Assembly: GCA_007132365.1 (NCBI GenBank)
Contig: SLOS01000015.1
Span: 1 to 6,237 of the forward strand
Direction of reading: 5' to 3'
Length of the DNA stretch: 6,237 nt
Origin: Bacteroidales bacterium
GTDB lineage: Bacteria; Bacteroidota; Bacteroidia; Bacteroidales; PUMT01
The notes beneath the pieces are model-generated. The model was given only the letters and a program-made list of their open reading frames with translations. It made no database searches and was not told where the DNA came from. Positions 5,051-6,237 of the stretch are shown here, piece by piece. The position numbers and the translations under genes were made by a program. Every line of letters begins with the position of its first letter. The first letter of the stretch is position 1.

Positions 5051-6237
5051 TCATTCAAAATCTTTGTAGAGAAGGTATTGCCGGCGGACTTTCTTAAATT
5101 CGGCAACATCCTTTTCCCATGATCTCATTACAGCAGAAACCCCTGCTCCGCTCTCAATCATCGACTGAACCGTTCTATTACCGATCAGGAGGGTAAAGAA
5201 CCCATTGAAAAACTCATATTCCCGGGGCGTATTATTGTAGGCAAAGATCAACCACTCAAGGTAGAGTTCCTTTCTGTCTATAACGAATCTCTCATCAAAT
5301 TCCCTGAGATCAACACCGTTAACAACCTGTCCGAGATAAGGAGGATTTTTGGCTCCCGGTCCGCTGACGGGGGTAAACTGAAAACTGTGGTTGAGCAGCC
5401 GGGGATGGCCAAAGGCCATAAAAGGGAACTCCGTGCCACGGCCAACACTCACAATTGTCCCTTCAAACAGGCAGAGTGAAGGGTAGAGATAAATAGAAAG
5501 CTGGGTGGGCAGATTCGGAGAGGGCCTCACAGGAAGCCTGTAAAGAGTGTTATGGTCATAACCTTCACATAATACATAATGGAGGTCAGCCTCAATACCT
5601 CCCTCAAGCCACCCCTCTCCGTTTATCATCCCTGCATATTCGGCCACAGTCATTCCGTGAACTACGGGCACGGGATGCATGCCCACAAATGACCGGTGCT
5701 CCATATCAAGTATTGGTCCGTCAACATAATAGCCGTTGGGATTCGGCCGGTCCAGCACCAGAAACGGGACATCATTCTCTGCACATGCTTCCATGACATA
5801 ATGCATAGTTGAGATATAGGTATAAAATCTTACCCCAACATCCTGGATGTCAAAAACAACTATATCAAGATCAGCAACATCATCATCATCCGGCTTTCGC
5901 TTATCCCCGTAAAGAGATACCAGCGGAAGGCCGGTTCTTTCATCTTTGTTTGTGTAAATCCTCTCGCCTGCATCGGCCGTTCCCCTGAGACCATGTTCAG
6001 GGGTGAAGATCCTTTTGATATTTACACCAAGAGACAACAGGGTATCGACAAGATGTGTTTCGCCAATAAGGGAGGTATGGTTGGCAACAACTCCCACGTT
6101 CCGCGATTCAAGCAGGTGCAGGTACTGATCAATCCTTTCCGCACCGGTTATTACATCGGTATATGCCGGAGCAGCGGGAAGGGCCGAAAACCAGGAACAT
6201 GCAAAAAGGTTGAAGGTGAATGATATACCGGCAAATA
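5051..6237 (-). CDS. namZ: Exported exo-N-acetylmuramidase, DUF1343/GH171 (NamZ type); N-terminal start outside the window
   Basis: DUF1343 family. Characterised members (NamZ, glycoside hydrolase family 171) release N-acetylmuramic acid from the non-reducing end of peptidoglycan fragments, a step in cell-wall recycling or scavenging. Visible hallmarks, from N to C: VITGAERIDQY, GVVANHTS, FTPEHGLRG (Glu codon at 5996-5998, a candidate catalytic residue), VFDIQDVGVRFYTYI, VLDRPNPNG, VDGPILD, SFVGMHPVPVVHGMT, RPSPNLPT, LYPSLCLFEGT, SVGRGTEFPF, PGAKNPP, and the end RRQYLLYKDFE. A GTG at 6095-6097 could be taken as the start but is internal. The frame stays open to the window edge for 46 more codons, without ATG, GTG or TTG, and encodes the conserved VITGAER block plus a hydrophobic signal peptide. 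Cleavage could be by signal peptidase I after LPAAPA, or by signal peptidase II at LFAC (Cys codon 6197-6199). The visible 394 residues are nearly full length. Its 3' end converges on the bacterioferritin gene. Confidence 0.93.
   Translation of the reverse strand, partial: FAGISFTFNLFACSWFSALPAAPAYTDVITGAERIDQYLHLLESRNVGVVANHTSLIGETHLVDTLLSLGVNIKRIFTPEHGLRGTADAGERIYTNKDERTGLPLVSLYGDKRKPDDDDVADLDIVVFDIQDVGVRFYTYISTMHYVMEACAENDVPFLVLDRPNPNGYYVDGPILDMEHRSFVGMHPVPVVHGMTVAEYAGMINGEGWLEGGIEADLHYVLCEGYDHNTLYRLPVRPSPNLPTQLSIYLYPSLCLFEGTIVSVGRGTEFPFMAFGHPRLLNHSFQFTPVSGPGAKNPPYLGQVVNGVDLREFDERFVIDRKELYLEWLIFAYNNTPREYEFFNGFFTLLIGNRTVQSMIESGAGVSAVMRSWEKDVAEFKKVRRQYLLYKDFE

Noticed and set aside
4831..5097. 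Plus-strand frame overlapping the bacterioferritin 3' end and the namZ 3' end
   Set aside because: It overlaps two well-supported genes in other frames and its translation has no recognisable protein features.
6095..6097. GTG as start codon of the NamZ-type gene
   Set aside because: The valine is part of the conserved GVVANHTS strand, and conserved VITGAER sequence plus a signal peptide continue upstream in frame.
5993..6223. Plus-strand frame opposite the start of the NamZ-type gene
   Set aside because: The opposite strand encodes conserved DUF1343 motifs and a signal peptide, so this is a shadow.
1..6237. Mobile element, CRISPR array, tRNA/rRNA gene or phage/defence module
   Set aside because: No terminal inverted repeats, integrase or transposase motifs, regularly spaced repeats or cloverleaf sequences are visible, and all large genes are housekeeping-type families in an ordinary arrangement.

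Overview
The window looks like an ordinary chromosomal stretch from a member of the Bacteroidota, probably the Bacteroidales. The reasons are: (i) none of the three visible start codons has a Shine-Dalgarno sequence, and A/T-rich sequence precedes two of them; (ii) the intergenic regions contain copies of the Bacteroidota -7 promoter motif TAnnTTTG; (iii) the protein variants recall Bacteroidales homologues, namely a DUF1343/NamZ protein, a bacterioferritin-like protein starting MKKKSIELLNKAVADEL, and an aminotransferase starting with a MPASPIRKLVPF block. Base composition is moderate. I see no insertion sequence, integrase, tRNA, rRNA, CRISPR array or phage gene.

Layout from left to right. 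The C-terminal 46 codons of an unrecognised gene run off the left edge (+ strand, stop at 143). A strong intrinsic terminator with a UACG tetraloop follows at 191-225. valS (valyl-tRNA synthetase, 877 aa) lies on the minus strand at 290-2923 and converges on that terminator. A 252-base divergent intergenic region (2924-3175) carries candidate promoters on both strands. A class I PLP-dependent aminotransferase (399 aa, 3176-4375, +) comes next. After 166 bases that hold a candidate promoter and short direct repeats, there is a bacterioferritin-family protein (165 aa, 4542-5039, +). Only 11 bases past its stop, on the minus strand, is the stop of a DUF1343/GH171 exo-N-acetylmuramidase (NamZ type). 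Its coding sequence runs to the right edge and includes a signal peptide whose start codon lies outside the window.

The genes are not an obvious pathway. They are housekeeping or stand-alone functions: translation (ValRS), amino-acid metabolism (aminotransferase), iron storage and detoxification (Bfr-like) and cell-wall turnover (NamZ). The strand pattern is + / - / + + / -. That means two convergent junctions, one with a strong terminator and one almost without a gap, and one divergent promoter region. I found no convincing previously undescribed system. The points most worth checking are the repeats around the bacterioferritin promoter, the altered metal-site neighbours in the bacterioferritin, the aminotransferase's uncertain substrate, and the true start and export route of the NamZ protein.
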